Notes: generated from the letters alone by a model not told the origin. A stretch of DNA of 14,294 nucleotides from JBFGCT01 sp041581055 (GCA_041581055.1 JBFGCT010000102.1:1-14294), one strand, 5' to 3'. Shown: positions 4,751-13,091, counted from the first letter of the stretch. Program-made: numbers and translations.

Positions 4751-6448
4751 ATGAGCACCGGCGGCTACGCGTTCGATCGCTTCCTGCGCTACGACGAGCT
4801 GGTCGCGTGGCTCGAACAGCTCGCCGCCGCTCATCCCGACCTGGTGGCGATCGAGTCGTACGGCGCGTCGTACGAGGGCCGACCGCTGCTGCTCGCCACC
4901 GTCACCGATCGGTCGACCGGCGAACACGACACCAAGCCGGCGCACTGGGTCGACGCGTCGATCCACGCCGTCGAGCTGACCGCCACCGTCGCCGCCTGCC
5001 GCCTGCTCCAGCGGCTGGTCGACGGCCACGCCGCGGGCGACGAGCGATACCGGCGGGCGCTGCGCACCAGGACCTTCTACGTCGTCCCCCGGGTGAACCC
5101 GGACGGCGCCGAGTGGGCCCTCGCCGACCGGCCTCGGTTCCGCCGCTCGAGCACCCGCCCGTGGCCGATTCTGGACGGGCGGCGGTTGCCCGGGTTGGCC
5201 GCCGACGACGTCGACGGGGACGGCCGGATCCTCGAGATGCGCGTCGCCGACCCCGACGGCGGCTGGGCGCCGCACCCCGCCGAGCCGCGCCTGCTCGTGC
5301 CGGTTCCGGCATCCGGGGTCGCCGACGGGACCCCGCGCTACACGGTCCTCGCCGAGGGCACGGTGGCGGACCACGACGGCTTCACGTTCCCGCCGTTCAA
5401 ACCGGCCGAGGGCCTCGACCTCAACCGGAACTATCCCGCCGGGTGGGGCACGACCGTCAAGGGCGCCGGCCCGCACCCGCTGTCCGAGCCCGAGATCGAC
5501 GCGCTCGTGCGGGCGATCGTCGCGCGGCCGAACATCTGCGGCTGCAACTCGTTCCACACCAGCGGCGGCGTGCTGCTCCGGCCCTCGTCGACGGCGCCCG
5601 ACCACGACCTCCCGGCGCGCGACGTGTGGGTGTGGAAGCACCTCGCCGAGCGCGGGACGGCGCTCACCGGGTACACCTCGCACTCGCTGTACGAGGACTT
5701 CACGTTCGACCGTTCCGAGACGACGAGCGGCGCCAGCGACGACTGGGCCTACGAGCACCTCGGCGTGTTCTCCTGGACGACGGAGTTCTGGGACATCGTG
5801 CACGCCGCGACCGGCTCGAAGCAGTCGACCCACTTCTGGTTCACCGGCCCGACCGACGAGGAGGCGCTCGCCGTGTTGCGCTGGGTCGAGAGCCAGCCGG
5901 CGACCGACCCGCTGGCAGCCGGGTTCGTCGACTGGTACCCGTTCGACCACCCGCAGCTCGGCCCCGTCGAGCTCGGGGGATGGAACGACCTGTGCTCCTG
6001 GTCCAACCCGCCACCGCACCTGCTCGCCGCCGAGGTCGAGGCGCACGCCGACTTCGCCGTCGACCAGGCACTCGGCGCCCCGTGCGTGTCGATCCGCCAC
6101 CTCGCGGCTCAGCGGCTCGGCGACGACGCATGGCGCGTCGAGGTCGGCGTCGCCAACAGTGGCTGGCTCCCCACGAACGTGACCGACCACGCCACGAAGC
6201 ACGGCATCGCCCGCCCGGTCACGGCGGAGCTCACCGGTGACGGAGCGGCGGTGACCGACGGGCCCGAGCGGCGCGAGCTCGGACAGCTCGCCGGCTCGTC
6301 GGCGGTCCGCTTGGCGCAGATGGGCGGCACGCCGCCGACCCGCGCGCTGTGTTCCTGGGTCGTCCGCGCGGCGCCGGGTACGGTGGTCGACGTGCTGGTC
6401 AGCCATGACCGTTCCGGCCGAGATTCGGGCAAGCTTGTCCTCCGATGA
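4751..6448 (+). CDS. M14-family zinc carboxypeptidase
   Basis: A 565-residue metallopeptidase of the carboxypeptidase A clan. The zinc site is visible: His72 and Glu75 in IHAVELT (HxxE), and His269 in CNSFHTSGG. Substrate-binding features follow the family: RVNPDG (114-119), GLDLNRNYPAGW (221-232, the NR pair) and the catalytic Glu345 in SWTTEFWDI. An insert around 151-164 (ADDVDGDGRILEMR) is Asp-rich and looks like a metal-binding loop. After about residue 440 comes a C-terminal region that resembles a beta-sandwich (WRVEVGVANSGWLPTNVTD), often seen behind M14 domains. No signal peptide is visible from this start, so the enzyme is probably cytosolic; its substrate cannot be told. The start is supported by the alignment-like N-terminus and by TAGTCT 7 nt upstream. 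It ends 25 bp before cysD, so read-through into the sulfate genes is possible. Confidence 0.88.
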   Translation: MSTGGYAFDRFLRYDELVAWLEQLAAAHPDLVAIESYGASYEGRPLLLATVTDRSTGEHDTKPAHWVDASIHAVELTATVAACRLLQRLVDGHAAGDERYRRALRTRTFYVVPRVNPDGAEWALADRPRFRRSSTRPWPILDGRRLPGLAADDVDGDGRILEMRVADPDGGWAPHPAEPRLLVPVPASGVADGTPRYTVLAEGTVADHDGFTFPPFKPAEGLDLNRNYPAGWGTTVKGAGPHPLSEPEIDALVRAIVARPNICGCNSFHTSGGVLLRPSSTAPDHDLPARDVWVWKHLAERGTALTGYTSHSLYEDFTFDRSETTSGASDDWAYEHLGVFSWTTEFWDIVHAATGSKQSTHFWFTGPTDEEALAVLRWVESQPATDPLAAGFVDWYPFDHPQLGPVELGGWNDLCSWSNPPPHLLAAEVEAHADFAVDQALGAPCVSIRHLAAQRLGDDAWRVEVGVANSGWLPTNVTDHATKHGIARPVTAELTGDGAAVTDGPERRELGQLAGSSAVRLAQMGGTPPTRALCSWVVRAAPGTVVDVLVSHDRSGRDSGKLVLR

Positions 6449-6473
6449 CCGTCCCCCCGAGAGTCCGACGCCG

Positions 6474-7382
6474 ATGACTTCAACCTCGACCCCGTCGACC
6501 ATGCACCTCGAACACGAGGCGATCACGATCTTCCGCGAGGTCGTCGCCGAGTTCGAGCGTCCGGTCCTGCTGTTCTCCGGCGGCAAGGACTCGATCGTCA
6601 TGTTGCACCTGGCGCGCCGGGCGTTCGCCCCGGCGCGCGTCCCGTTCCCCGTGATGCACGTCGACACCGGGCACAACTTCGACGAGCTGATCGAGTTCCG
6701 CGATCGCGTGGTCGCCGAGTACGGGCTCGAGCTGGTCGTCGCGTCCGTGCAGGAGTCGATCGACTCCGGCCGCGTCCACGAGCAGACCGGGCCGCGCGCG
6801 AGCCGCAACCCGCTGCAGACGGTGACGCTGCTCGACGCCATCGCCGAGCACCGGTTCGACGCGGTGTTCGGCGGCGGTCGCCGCGACGAGGAGCGCTCGC
6901 GCGCCAAGGAGCGGATCTACAGCCACCGCGACGAGTTCGGCCAATGGGATCCGAAGAACCAGCGGCCCGAGTTGTGGAACCTGTACAACGCCAACCACCG
7001 CGCCGGCGAGCACGTCCGGGTGTTCCCGCTCTCGAACTGGACCGAGCTCGACATCTGGCGGTTCCTCGACGAGCGGGCGGTCGACCTGCCGAGCCTCTAC
7101 TTCGCCCACCGCCGCCCGGTCTTCCGGCGCGACGGCATGTTGATGGCGGTCAACCGGCACGTGGAGATGGCGCCGGGCGAGGAGCCGTTCGAGGCGATGG
7201 TCCGGTTCCGGACGATCGGGGACGCGACGTGCACCGCCGCCGTCGAGTCCGCGGCGACGTCGATCGGTGACGTCGTCGCCGAGACGAGCGTCGCCCGGCT
7301 GACCGAGCGCGGGGCGACGCGCGCCGACGACCGCGTCTCGGAGGCCGGGATGGAGGACCGCAAGCGGACGGGATACTTCTGA
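6474..7382 (+). CDS. cysD: Sulfate adenylyltransferase subunit 2
   Basis: Catalytic subunit of ATP sulfurylase: ATP plus sulfate gives adenosine 5'-phosphosulfate (APS), driven by GTP hydrolysis in CysN. The PP-loop SGGKDS (35-40) of the ATP-pyrophosphatase fold, VMHVDTGHNFDELIEFRD, FGGGRRDEERSRAKERIYSHRDEFGQWDPKNQRPELW, FPLSNWTELDIWRF and the C-terminal DRKRTGYF are all hallmark segments. From ATG 6474 the product has 302 residues, the usual CysD length, which supports this start; an in-frame ATG at 6405 would overlap the preceding gene. The first ten residues are Ser/Thr-rich and probably disordered. The stop codon shares one base with the cysN start (TGATG), so translation is coupled. Confidence 0.97.
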   Translation: MTSTSTPSTMHLEHEAITIFREVVAEFERPVLLFSGGKDSIVMLHLARRAFAPARVPFPVMHVDTGHNFDELIEFRDRVVAEYGLELVVASVQESIDSGRVHEQTGPRASRNPLQTVTLLDAIAEHRFDAVFGGGRRDEERSRAKERIYSHRDEFGQWDPKNQRPELWNLYNANHRAGEHVRVFPLSNWTELDIWRFLDERAVDLPSLYFAHRRPVFRRDGMLMAVNRHVEMAPGEEPFEAMVRFRTIGDATCTAAVESAATSIGDVVAETSVARLTERGATRADDRVSEAGMEDRKRTGYF

Positions 7383-8674
7383 TGGCGGTTCCCCACCCCC
7401 TCCACCCGTTGCGCTTCGCCACCGTCGGATCGGTCGACGACGGCAAGTCGACGCTGATCGGCCGACTGCTGCACGACTCGAAATCGATCTTCGAGGACCA
7501 GTTGGAGCACGTCGAGGCGGTCAGCAAGCGGCGGGGGAACGACTACGTCGACCTGGCGCTGCTGACCGACGGGCTGCGCGCCGAGCGCGAGCAGGGGATC
7601 ACGATCGACGTGGCGTACCGCTACTTCTCCACGCCGAGCCGCAGCTTCGTCATCGCCGACTGCCCGGGGCACATCCAGTACACCCGGAACATGATCACCG
7701 GCGCCTCCAACGCCGATCTCGCCACGCTGTTGATCGACGCCCGCCACGGCGTGGTCGAGCAGACCCGCCGCCACAGCCTGCTCGTGTCGCTGCTCGGCGT
7801 GCCCCACCTGGTCATCGCCGTCAACAAGATGGACCTGGTCGACTTCAGCCGCGATCGCTTCGACGAGATCCGCGAGCAGTTCACCGACTTCGCCTCCAAG
7901 CTCGACCTTCGCGACGTCACGTTCATCCCCATCTCCGCCCTCGACGGGGACAACGTCGTCGACCGGTCCTCGAACATGGGCTGGTACGAGGGTTCGACGT
8001 TCCTCAACCACCTCGAGACGGTCTACGTCGGGAGCGACGACAACCTGATCGACGTCCGGTTCCCCGTGCAGTACGTGCTGCGCCCGCAGACCGCTGACCA
8101 CCACCGCGACTATCGGGGCTACGCCGGCACGATCTCGGCGGGGACGCTCAAGCCCGGCGACGAGGTCGTCGTGCTGCCGTCCGGTCTCGTGACGACGATC
8201 GAGGGCATCGACACCTTCGACACGCTCGCCGGCGGACCGCCGATCGAAGAGGCGCGACCGCCGATGGCCGTCACCGTGCGGTTGGCGGACGATCTCGACG
8301 TCTCCCGCGGCGACATGATCTGCCGCCCGCACAACCGCCCGGACGTGCGGCAGGACATCGAGGCGATGCTCTGCTGGATGGACTCGACGTCGCCGCTCCG
8401 GCGGCGCGGGATCTACCGGCTGAAGCACACGACCCGCACGGTGCGGGCGATGGTGACCGACCTGCGGTATCGGCTCGACATCAACACGATGCACCGCGAC
8501 GAGTCGGCGACCACCCTCGAGCTCAACGAGATCGGCCGCGTCGCGCTCCGGGCCACCGAGCCGATCTTCGCCGACGACTACCGGCGCAACCGGGCCACCG
8601 GGAGCTTCATCCTGATCGACGAGTCGACCAACCAGACGGTGGCGGGCGGCATGATTCGCATCGCGAACGCCTGA
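7382..8674 (+). CDS. cysN: Sulfate adenylyltransferase subunit 1 (GTPase)
   Basis: Regulatory GTPase subunit of ATP sulfurylase, related to EF-Tu/EF-1A. G1 is GSVDDGKST (16-24); the switch region is REQGITIDVAYRYF; G3 is DCPGHIQYTRNMITGAS; G4 is NKMDLV; G5 is around ISALDGDN. Beta-barrel domains 2 and 3 follow (FPVQYVLRP, GYAGTISAGTLKPGDEVVVLPSG; then the C-terminal barrel ending FILIDESTNQTVAGGMI). The 430 residues cover the GTPase and both barrels, and there is no APS-kinase domain fused to it; that activity is supplied by the next gene. It overlaps cysD by one base and ends 5 bp before cysC, so the three form one operon. Confidence 0.97.
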   Translation: MAVPHPLHPLRFATVGSVDDGKSTLIGRLLHDSKSIFEDQLEHVEAVSKRRGNDYVDLALLTDGLRAEREQGITIDVAYRYFSTPSRSFVIADCPGHIQYTRNMITGASNADLATLLIDARHGVVEQTRRHSLLVSLLGVPHLVIAVNKMDLVDFSRDRFDEIREQFTDFASKLDLRDVTFIPISALDGDNVVDRSSNMGWYEGSTFLNHLETVYVGSDDNLIDVRFPVQYVLRPQTADHHRDYRGYAGTISAGTLKPGDEVVVLPSGLVTTIEGIDTFDTLAGGPPIEEARPPMAVTVRLADDLDVSRGDMICRPHNRPDVRQDIEAMLCWMDSTSPLRRRGIYRLKHTTRTVRAMVTDLRYRLDINTMHRDESATTLELNEIGRVALRATEPIFADDYRRNRATGSFILIDESTNQTVAGGMIRIANA

Positions 8675-8679
8675 GACCC

Positions 8680-9276
8680 GTGGACGCGCACCAGACCGGG
8701 GCCGGCGACGTCGTCTGGCACGAGACGGTCGTGGCGCGCGGCGACCGCTGGGCGGCGCACGGGCTGCGCGGGGCGACGGTCTGGTTCACCGGGCTGTCGG
8801 GGGCGGGCAAGTCGACCGTGGCCAACGCCGTCGCCGCGGCGTTGCTGGCGGCGCGGCGGCCGGCCTACCTGCTCGACGGCGACAACATCCGGCACGGGCT
8901 GAACGCCGATCTGGGGTTCTCGGCCGCCGATCGGACGGAGAACGTCCGCCGCATCGGGGAGGTCGCCAGGCTGATGGCCGACGCCGGCCTCGTCGTGCTG
9001 GCGCCGGTGATCTCGCCGTACCGCGCCGGGCGGGACGCGGTCCGGTCGGCCCACGCCGCCGCCGGTTTGGACTTCTTCGAGGTCCACGTCGACACGCCGC
9101 TCGCGGAATGCGAGGCGCGCGACCCCAAGGGCCTCTACGCGCGGGCGCGGGCGGGGACGCTGACCGGGATGACCGGCATCGACGATCCGTACGAGCCACC
9201 CGAGACGGCCGAGCTGGTGATCGCCCCCGGTCCGGTGGACGGGCAGGTGGCGGCGGTCCTCGGACTGCTCGCCTGA
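8680..9276 (+). CDS. cysC: Adenylylsulfate (APS) kinase
   Basis: Phosphorylates APS with ATP to give PAPS, the activated sulfate used for reduction or for sulfotransfer. Of 198 residues, the P-loop is GLSGAGKST (38-46), followed by YLLDGDNIRHGLNADLGFSAADRTENVRRIGEVARL, VISPYRAGRD, FFEVHVDTPLAECEARDPKGLYARARAG and the lid TGMTGIDDPYEPPETAEL, all characteristic of APS kinase. It starts with GTG, 5 bp after the cysN stop, without a clear ribosome binding site of its own, as expected for coupled translation. No PAPS reductase gene follows within the window; instead a sulfotransferase-family lipoprotein comes 46 bp later. Confidence 0.96.
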   Translation: MDAHQTGAGDVVWHETVVARGDRWAAHGLRGATVWFTGLSGAGKSTVANAVAAALLAARRPAYLLDGDNIRHGLNADLGFSAADRTENVRRIGEVARLMADAGLVVLAPVISPYRAGRDAVRSAHAAAGLDFFEVHVDTPLAECEARDPKGLYARARAGTLTGMTGIDDPYEPPETAELVIAPGPVDGQVAAVLGLLA

Positions 9277-9322
9277 GTCACCGTTTCGCCGCGGCGGGCC
9301 GGACTCGCGAGACTGCACGATC

Positions 9323-11194
9323 GTGGGACGCGCATCGTCGAGTGTTGGGAAACCCGGTGGGCGCCGGGCGCGCCGGATCGCACTCGCCGTGATGGCGGTC
9401 GCCGCGGCGGGCTGTAGCGACGGGGGAGGTGACGCGTCGGACGGGCCGACCTCCGCGACCCCGCCGGCGACCGGCGCCCCCGAGGCACCCGACGCGGCCG
9501 ACCCGGCGGAAACGACCGACGGCGAGCAGCCGCCGGCCGGGGCGAACGAGCCCGCGCCGTTCGCCGTCCTGAGCGTCGAGCCGTCCCCGCACAGCGTGAT
9601 CACCGCCGCGGTCGGCGTGGAGACGGCGGCGCCGGTGCGCGTCGAGGTCACGGCGACGGCGGGCGGGCACGTCGTCGAGGTGCCGCGCACCGCGTCGCTC
9701 GCCACCGACCACGTCATTCCGGTGGCGGGGATGCGCGCCGAACGCGAGTACGCGCTGCGGGTCGAGCTCTTCGACGCCGACGGCGCGTCGGTCGGAACCG
9801 AGTCGGCGTCGTTCACGACCGGCCCGCTGCCGAGCTGGTTCGCCGACTTCGAGTTCGAGAACGACCCCGCGCGTTCGTCGCCCGGGGTCACGCTCGTCGA
9901 GGTCGGCCAAGGCGACCCCCCCGAGGAGTCGCCCTCCGCGCAATACCTCGTCGCCGTCGACGGCGAGGGGGAGATCGTCTGGTACTACCAGAGCACGGGC
10001 GTCATCGGCGGCGTCGAGGTCACGCCGGCGGGCACGTTCGTCTCGCACTACTGGCCGTTCGGCGTGCGCGAGTTCGACCTGCTCGGCAACGTCGTCGGCA
10101 ACTGGCTGTTCCAACCGCTCGACGGCGACGAGGGCGGCGACGACCCCGACGCGATCGACCCCGCGGCCCAGGCCGCGGTCATCGACGCCGACCTGCTCCA
10201 GCGCTCGCAGGGCTCGGTCTTCGGCAACGCCGGCGACCCGGCCCCGCTCCCGGTGAGGGCCCCCTGGGTCAGCCTCACCTCGTTCCACCACGAGGCGTGG
10301 CCGATGCCGGACGGCAACCTCCTGGTGATGTCGACGACGAACCACGAGCTCAGCGCCGAGCAGCGGGCGACGTTCTGCCCCGACGACGTCGAGGAGTTCG
10401 GCGTCGTGTCCGACGTGATGGTCGAGTTCGAGCCGAGCGGGCGGGTCGTGCGGACATGGGACCTGTGGGACGCCATCGACATCGACGAGGTGCCCGGCGA
10501 CGAGCTGTGCGACGACGAGGGCTTCTTCGCCAGCGACGGCGTGCGGGACTGGACCCATGGCAACGCCGCGGTCTACGACGAGGCGCGCGACGCGGTGATC
10601 GTGTCGTCGCGGCACACCAGCCAGATCGTGGCGTTCGACCACCTCGACGCGGAGGGGCCGCAGACGTCGGTTCGGTGGGTGTTCGGCGCGTCGGGAACGA
10701 TCCCGATCACCGGCGGCGACGCGCCCTACTACCAGCACGCCGTCGAGGTGCAGGACGACGGGTCGATCCTGCTCTACGACAACGGCAACAACCGGCCGGG
10801 GACGGCGGTCGGCAACCCGGCCAACCCGACGTACAGCCGGGCGGTGCTCTACGACGTCGACGACACGTCGGACGACCCGGGCGAGTGGAGCGTGACGCAG
10901 CGCTGGGAGCACCGCACGACCGACCTCGACGGCAGCCCGCTCTTCGCCCGGTTCCTCGGCGACGCCGACCGGTTGGAGAACGGCAACGTCCTCATCACCC
11001 ATGGCGGCATCGACCTGGAGGACGGGTTCCACCACGCCCGCCTGCTCGAGGTCGTCCCCGCCGGGTCCGACGGCGGCGACATCGTCTGGCGGCTCGACCT
11101 CGGCACCGCGGACGACCCGCACACGGTCTACCGGGCCGAGCGGGTGCCGTCGCTGTACGCCGGGCCCGACTGGCTGCCACGCGAAACCGCGTGA
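9323..11194 (+). CDS. Arylsulfotransferase (ASST)-family lipoprotein
   Basis: A 623-residue exported protein. It starts at GTG 9323, which is needed to keep the signal peptide: RRARRIALAVMAVAAAG with lipobox AAGC, so Cys31 would be lipid-modified. A Ser/Thr/Pro/Ala/Asp-rich linker (about 32-78) and an Ig-like beta domain (about 79-167) precede a beta-propeller region with repeated strand pairs such as YLVAVDGEGEIVWYY and MPDGNLLVMS. Residues corresponding to the bacterial aryl sulfotransferase site appear in order: His322/His323 (SFHHEAWPMPDG), His412 (DWTHGN), Arg430 (SSRH) and His472 (YYQHAVEVQDDGS), the last being the candidate sulfo-accepting His. Cys352 and Cys396 could form a disulfide. 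Enzymes of this family, as known, move sulfate between phenolic esters and do not use PAPS, so the position 46 bp after cysC is suggestive but not proof of a shared pathway. The true substrate is unknown. Confidence 0.78.
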   Translation: MGRASSSVGKPGGRRARRIALAVMAVAAAGCSDGGGDASDGPTSATPPATGAPEAPDAADPAETTDGEQPPAGANEPAPFAVLSVEPSPHSVITAAVGVETAAPVRVEVTATAGGHVVEVPRTASLATDHVIPVAGMRAEREYALRVELFDADGASVGTESASFTTGPLPSWFADFEFENDPARSSPGVTLVEVGQGDPPEESPSAQYLVAVDGEGEIVWYYQSTGVIGGVEVTPAGTFVSHYWPFGVREFDLLGNVVGNWLFQPLDGDEGGDDPDAIDPAAQAAVIDADLLQRSQGSVFGNAGDPAPLPVRAPWVSLTSFHHEAWPMPDGNLLVMSTTNHELSAEQRATFCPDDVEEFGVVSDVMVEFEPSGRVVRTWDLWDAIDIDEVPGDELCDDEGFFASDGVRDWTHGNAAVYDEARDAVIVSSRHTSQIVAFDHLDAEGPQTSVRWVFGASGTIPITGGDAPYYQHAVEVQDDGSILLYDNGNNRPGTAVGNPANPTYSRAVLYDVDDTSDDPGEWSVTQRWEHRTTDLDGSPLFARFLGDADRLENGNVLITHGGIDLEDGFHHARLLEVVPAGSDGGDIVWRLDLGTADDPHTVYRAERVPSLYAGPDWLPRETA

Positions 11195-11215
11195 TCGCCT
11201 TGGCCCGCTCGCCCG

Positions 11216-11611
11216 CTATGCGATGCGAGTCGGTTGCCGATCCGCGGCCGAGCGGAGCCGGCGACGCCTGAGTCCGCGATAGGCCACGGCGTTGGCCACG
11301 ACGACGACGCACGCCAGGAGTACCTTGACGCCCCCCGTGAACTCGCCCGGGTAGAGCACCCGGACGATGTAGTGCTCGACGAACCCACCGTCGTAGCCGG
11401 CCGAGCCCGCCTGGCGCCGCAGCCACTTCTCGAGCGGCGTGAGTGGACAACGGAATCCGACGATCTCGATGATCACGCCGTAGAGGGCGACCGGGAGCTG
11501 GACGTACGCGACGCGCGGCCACCGCCACGCGAGGAAGCCGCCGAACACGACGAACGCGACGAACGCGAGGTGAACGACGAGGACCACGTCGGCCGCGACA
11601 CGCCACAACAC
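11216..11611 (-). CDS. DUF2784 small membrane protein
   Basis: A protein of 131 residues from GTG 11611. It has three or more hydrophobic stretches (about 5-29, 38-52 and 95-111) and matches the DUF2784 pattern: VVLVVHLAFVAFVVFGGFLA, the CPLTPLEKWLR motif (55-65), AGSAGYDGGFVEHY (68-81) and VLYPGEF. The family is of unknown function and sits in the membrane. The frame is open further upstream (ATG at 11677), but those 22 residues are Arg/Pro-rich and precede the normal family start, so GTG is preferred; no ribosome binding site decides the matter. The Arg-rich C-terminus is probably cytosolic. It is convergent with the sulfotransferase-like gene, 21 bp apart, and divergent from the peptidase gene at 11731. 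No pathway can be assigned. Confidence 0.82.
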   Translation of the reverse strand: MLWRVAADVVLVVHLAFVAFVVFGGFLAWRWPRVAYVQLPVALYGVIIEIVGFRCPLTPLEKWLRRQAGSAGYDGGFVEHYIVRVLYPGEFTGGVKVLLACVVVVANAVAYRGLRRRRLRSAADRQPTRIA

Positions 11612-11694
11612 ACGACCATTGTCGCGCCGGCGGCCTCGTGGCGGGCCGTGGCGTCGAACGGCCGGCACACGCGCCACCGTGACCGGTCGTCCTC

Positions 11695-11723
11695 TTGCCC
11701 TGGTGTCGTGGCAGGCGTATCGT
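11695..11723 (+). promoter_or_regulatory. Promoter of the M15-like peptidase gene, leaderless geometry
   Basis: TTGCCC (11695-11700), a 17-bp spacer and TATCGT (11718-11723) form a sigma-70-type promoter. The -10 ends exactly 7 nt before the GTG start at 11731, so the transcript probably begins at the start codon. Confidence 0.5.
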
Positions 11724-11730
11724 CGCTGAC

Positions 11731-12534
11731 GTGACGGTTGCGTCGGGCCCGATCGCCAAATGGAGGGGGATCCCCACTTCGAAGTACACGAAGACGAGCC
11801 CGAACCTCTTGCTGATCGACGCGTTCCTGAACCGACAGTGGGGGTTCTTCTTCAACGGTGGACGCGTGGTTCGAACGGTTCGGGGAGGGGACAGCCCGAG
11901 CATCCACTCATGGGGCGCGGCGGTGGACTCCTCGTGGCGCAAGACGACTCGCGCCAAGTCGTTAGAGGCGATCGAGTGGATTCTCGCCAACTCCAAGGAA
12001 CTGCACGTCGACGAGATCCACGACTACAAGGCCAACGGAAGAGTCTGGAAGTCGGACCGCCAGTCGTGGAAGGACAACCCGACGATGCCCGGCGCGAACT
12101 CGGGGGACTGGATCCACTACCAGACGACGATCGAGGGGTGGGCCGACACGACGCCACTCGCCGCCCGCCCCGGGCTGGTCCTCCCAAGCGGATCGTCCGT
12201 ACCGAGTCGCCCGACCGTTGACTTCCCAGTCTTCGAACCCGAGAACTGCAAGTTCTCGCTCTGGCCGCTGAGTCAGTCGAAGCCGTTGCTCTTCGTCGGC
12301 ATGCCCTTCTCCGCCGAGGCGCACGACGCCACCCGCTACCTCCAGGGGGGCTTCAGGTGCGCCGGATTCGACGTGAAGGTCGATGGCGACTACGGCGCGG
12401 CGACGGAGGGCATCGTGAAGTTCTTCCAGCAGCACGACGGTCTCGTTGTCGACGGACGTGTTGGGAGAGAGTCCTGGGCGAAGTTCGACGCGGCGGTTCT
12501 CAAAGGCGTCGAACAGAACCTGCAGGTTCAGTAG
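11731..12534 (+). CDS. M15-like peptidase with C-terminal peptidoglycan-binding domain (endolysin-like)
   Basis: A 267-residue protein in two parts. The N-terminal region (about 25-140) carries SIHSWGAAVD (57-66), matching the HxxGxAxD zinc motif of M15 D-Ala-D-Ala carboxypeptidases and L,D-endopeptidases (His59, Asp66), and later DWIHYQ (126-131), where His129 would be the third zinc ligand. After a Pro/Ser linker (about 145-170) comes a typical peptidoglycan-binding domain (about 195-258) with FDVKVDGDYGAATEGIVKFFQ and GLVVDGRVGRESWAKF. There is no signal peptide, which is usual for phage endolysins and unusual for a housekeeping wall enzyme. Codon use is somewhat less GC-biased than its neighbours, with more Lys and Asn, hinting at acquisition, but no phage genes adjoin it. 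The GTG start is chosen from the promoter geometry; an in-frame TTG at 11695 lies within the -35. M15 is a motif-level call. Confidence 0.72.
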   Translation: MTVASGPIAKWRGIPTSKYTKTSPNLLLIDAFLNRQWGFFFNGGRVVRTVRGGDSPSIHSWGAAVDSSWRKTTRAKSLEAIEWILANSKELHVDEIHDYKANGRVWKSDRQSWKDNPTMPGANSGDWIHYQTTIEGWADTTPLAARPGLVLPSGSSVPSRPTVDFPVFEPENCKFSLWPLSQSKPLLFVGMPFSAEAHDATRYLQGGFRCAGFDVKVDGDYGAATEGIVKFFQQHDGLVVDGRVGRESWAKFDAAVLKGVEQNLQVQ

Positions 12535-12557
12535 CGCCCCCGCCGCGCCTGAGGCAA

Positions 12558-13010
12558 TCAGTCGAGGTAGCGCTTGTAGCCGCGGTGGGTGGCGACGAAG
12601 TCGTGCGCCTCGTAGAACCGGTGGGCGTCGGTCCGGGCCTCGTTGCTGGTCAGCTGGATCCGGTAGCAGCCGAGCTCGCGCGCCCGGCCGACGGCGTGTG
12701 TCATCAGCCGCGACCCGATGCCCCGCCCGCGCACACGCTCGCTGACGTGCATCGACTCGATCTCGGCGCAGCGCCCGCCGCGATGTTGGAGGTGGCGGAA
12801 CGTGAACAGCTGCAGCATCCCGACGACGTCCCCGCCGAGTTCGGCGACGAGGAGGTAGCTGTCGTCGCGCCCGTCGATCTCGCGCAGCGCGTCGAGGTAG
12901 GGCTCGCGCTGCCCCTCCGGGTCGCCCTGGTCGCCGAGTTGACCACTCATCAGGAGGGCGACGAGATCGTCGACGTCGCTCGGCAGGGCGTCGCGCAGGT
13001 ACAGCTGCAT
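12558..13010 (-). CDS. GNAT-family N-acetyltransferase
   Basis: A 150-residue acetyl-CoA-dependent acyltransferase. The GNAT core is clear: beta strands YLLVAELGGDVVGMLQLF (52-69), then the strand AEIESMHVSERVRGRGIGSRLM with the pyrophosphate-binding motif RVRGRGIGS (92-100), ELGCYRIQLTSNEARTDAHRFYEAHDFVATHRGYKRYL at the C-terminus, a common ending in this family. The acceptor cannot be inferred. The ATG at 13010 begins directly at the first strand. It is convergent with the peptidase gene (23 bp between stops) and divergent from cdd across a 104-bp gap that holds a long inverted repeat. Confidence 0.9.
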   Translation of the reverse strand: MQLYLRDALPSDVDDLVALLMSGQLGDQGDPEGQREPYLDALREIDGRDDSYLLVAELGGDVVGMLQLFTFRHLQHRGGRCAEIESMHVSERVRGRGIGSRLMTHAVGRARELGCYRIQLTSNEARTDAHRFYEAHDFVATHRGYKRYLD

Positions 13011-13031
13011 GTCCGTCGATCATGGCACGCG

Positions 13032-13091
13032 TTCCCGTTTGCGTCGCGATTCGGGCGCGGCGGTCGACCGATTGCGCGACGCAAACGGGAA
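13032..13091. repeat. 17-bp perfect inverted repeat in the GNAT/cdd divergent promoter region
   Basis: TTCCCGTTTGCGTCGCG (13032-13048) and its exact reverse complement (13075-13091) are separated by 26 nt. The arm centres are 43 bp apart, close to four helical turns. The pair fills most of the 104-bp gap between two divergent starts, so an operator for one factor acting on both genes, or a 5'-leader stem-loop for cdd, are the leading options. No other copy was noticed in the window. Confidence 0.7.

Noticed and set aside
4688..6907. 739-codon minus-strand open frame opposite the M14 peptidase and cysD
   Set aside because: The plus strand has intact catalytic motifs; the minus translation is Arg/Gly/Val-rich with no recognisable domain.
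9278..11122. 614-codon minus-strand open frame opposite the ASST-like gene
   Set aside because: The plus-strand frame has a lipobox and ordered active-site residues; the reverse frame is a GC-driven shadow.
11695..11730. TTG at 11695 as start of the M15-like gene
   Set aside because: It coincides with the proposed -35 hexamer, and the extra 12 residues add no recognisable feature; GTG 11731 fits the promoter spacing.
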